Positions 5,595 through 6,814 of a stretch of 6,814 nt of DNA are shown one piece after another. Positions within the stretch are counted from its first letter, which is position 1, and every line of letters starts with the position of its first letter. The notes under the pieces are model-generated. The model was not told where the DNA came from. It did no database searches and saw only the letters and a program-made list of their open reading frames with translations. A program made the position numbers and the translations under genes. Origin of the DNA: JAAYCB01 sp012744395 (GTDB lineage Bacteria; Planctomycetota; Planctomycetia; Pirellulales; Thermoguttaceae); the NCBI GenBank assembly GCA_028703175.1, contig JAQVNJ010000192.1, positions 1-6,814 of the forward strand, given 5' to 3'.

Positions 5595-6814
5595 ATGATA
5601 CGAGACTGCTGCCGCGTCGAGTTGCCGTCTTTGGCCCGTGCCGCTGCGTTCGCTGCCGCCCTGGGAATCGTCTGGGCCTCCGCCGCGCCTGGGATGGAAG
5701 GCCCGCTCCGCGTGCATGCCGAGAATCCCCGTTACTTCAGCGACGGCTCCGGCAAGGCCGTCTACCTGACCGGCTCGCACACCTGGAACAATTTCAAGGA
5801 CATGGGGCCGACCGACCCGCCCGAGCCGATCGACTTCGCCGCATATCTCGACTTCCTGGCCGAGCGCGACCACAACTTCATCCGCCTGTGGACCTGGGAA
5901 CTGACCCGCTACGGCTACGATGGCGGGCAGACCTACGCCGAGCCCTTCCCCTGGCCTCGCACTGGGCCCGGACAGGCCCGCGACGGCAAGCCGAAGTTCG
6001 ATCTTGCGAAGCTCGACCCGGCGTACTTCGCGCGGCTCCGCGCTCGCGTGGAAGAGGCGGGAAAGCGGGGGGTCTACGTCGCGGTGATGCTCTTCGAAGG
6101 GCACGGGCTGCACGCCTCCGACGCGCCGTGGTGCTGGGACGGCCATCCGATGAACGCCGCGAACAACATCAACCGGATCGACGGCGACCCGAATGGCGAC
6201 GGGCGGGGCATCGAAATCCAGACGCTGGCGATCCCCGCGGTCACCGCCCGCCAGGAGGCGTACGTCCGCAAAGTGCTCGACACCTTGGGCGACCTCGACA
6301 ACGTGCTCTATGAGATCGTCAACGAGTCGGGCGCTTACTCGACCGAGTGGCAGTATCACTTCATCCGCTTCATCCACGCGTATGAAGAACGCCTTCCCAA
6401 GCGGCATCCGGTGGGGATGACGTTCCAATACGCCCGCGATCCGGCCCAGCGAGGGACCAACGCCGCCCTGTTCGCCAGCCCCGCGGACTGGATTTCGCCG
6501 AATCCCGAAGGCGGCTACCGCGACAACCCTCCCGCGGCCGACGGCGCGAAGGTGATTCTCGCGGACACCGACCATCTCTGGGGCATTGGCGGCAATCCGC
6601 AGTGGGTCTGGAAGAGCTTCTGCCGCGGGCTGAACCCGATCTTCATGGACCCGTATCACCGCCCCGCGGCCGGCGACTCGAAGGGCAAGAAGCGCACGAC
6701 GTGGACCGACCACCTCGCCGGGACGCCGAAGCTCGATCGGGCCTGGGAGCCGCTCCGCCGCGCGATGGGCCAGACCCGGCGGTTCGCCGAGCGAATGGAC
6801 CTCGCCTGCGTGAA
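5595..6814 (+). CDS. Secreted apiosidase-like (DUF4038-type) glycoside hydrolase, 3' end beyond window
   Basis: The gene starts at ATG 5595, six bases after AAAGGAGG (5581-5588), and stays open for 406 codons to the window edge without a stop. Residues 1-31 form a signal peptide (Arg-containing start, Ala-rich core, cleavage near ASA-AP). The mature start, NPRYFSDGSGKAVYLTGSHTWNN (44-66), matches in character the opening of apiosidase-like/DUF4038 TIM-barrel proteins. FIRLWTWE follows, then GVYVAVMLFEG as a barrel strand. NVLYEIVNES places Glu244 in the Asn-Glu position typical of the acid/base residue in clan GH-A enzymes. ADTDHLWG (Asp324, Asp326) and FMDPYH (Asp352) are candidate active-site strands. 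I infer a plant- or algal-polysaccharide hydrolase acting outside the cytoplasm; the substrate cannot be read. Any C-terminal accessory domain lies outside the window. A GH5-like or collagenase-related label is the main alternative. Confidence 0.88.
   Translation, partial: MIRDCCRVELPSLARAAAFAAALGIVWASAAPGMEGPLRVHAENPRYFSDGSGKAVYLTGSHTWNNFKDMGPTDPPEPIDFAAYLDFLAERDHNFIRLWTWELTRYGYDGGQTYAEPFPWPRTGPGQARDGKPKFDLAKLDPAYFARLRARVEEAGKRGVYVAVMLFEGHGLHASDAPWCWDGHPMNAANNINRIDGDPNGDGRGIEIQTLAIPAVTARQEAYVRKVLDTLGDLDNVLYEIVNESGAYSTEWQYHFIRFIHAYEERLPKRHPVGMTFQYARDPAQRGTNAALFASPADWISPNPEGGYRDNPPAADGAKVILADTDHLWGIGGNPQWVWKSFCRGLNPIFMDPYHRPAAGDSKGKKRTTWTDHLAGTPKLDRAWEPLRRAMGQTRRFAERMDLACV

Noticed and set aside
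5436..6713. 425-residue minus-strand open frame antisense to the glycoside hydrolase
   Set aside because: It has valine/arginine-rich shadow composition and no family motifs; the plus strand encodes a recognisable secreted enzyme.

Overview
This is a GC-rich bacterial window (roughly two-thirds G+C by eye) that reads best as a fragment of a Planctomycetota chromosome. The evidence is circumstantial: a planctomycete-style oligogalacturonate-lyase-like propeller gene, a small conserved-looking protein directly after prfB, a Coa1-like membrane-anchored protein and a secreted apiosidase-like (DUF4038-type) glycoside hydrolase. I place it from protein character only; no 16S rRNA or other marker is present. 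No tRNA, rRNA, CRISPR array, insertion sequence or phage gene was seen.

Layout. At the left, on the minus strand (891 down to 158), lies a decayed exported beta-propeller gene with a frameshift near 772-775 and a probable internal deletion. A 336-base divergent region (892-1227) separates it from prfB (1228-2326, plus), which encodes peptide chain release factor 2 through a programmed +1 frameshift at CTT TGA C. Nineteen bases later comes a 132-residue unnamed protein with a small beta-rich domain (2346-2744), then a Coa1-like single-pass membrane protein (2825-3415) whose tail carries three 11-residue repeats. These three plus-strand genes may form one transcription unit.

The unit converges on cysK (4426 down to 3467, minus; cysteine synthase), with a short hairpin between the two stop codons. 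cysK has its own strong sigma70-type promoter at 4487-4515. Upstream on the same strand is an unnamed four-helix membrane protein (5214 down to 4564). A 380-base divergent region (5215-5594) holds candidate promoters in both directions, an inverted repeat and a G10 tract. It leads into the secreted glycoside hydrolase gene (5595 onward, plus), which runs off the right edge.

The genes do not form one obvious pathway. prfB (translation termination) and cysK (cysteine synthesis) are housekeeping. The two flanking genes are exported carbohydrate-related proteins, one of them broken, in line with a polysaccharide-degrading lifestyle. I found no convincing new multi-gene system. The most interesting signals are the prfB frameshift site with little or no Shine-Dalgarno-like stimulator, the repeat tail with a G9 tract in the Coa1-like protein, and the decayed propeller gene.
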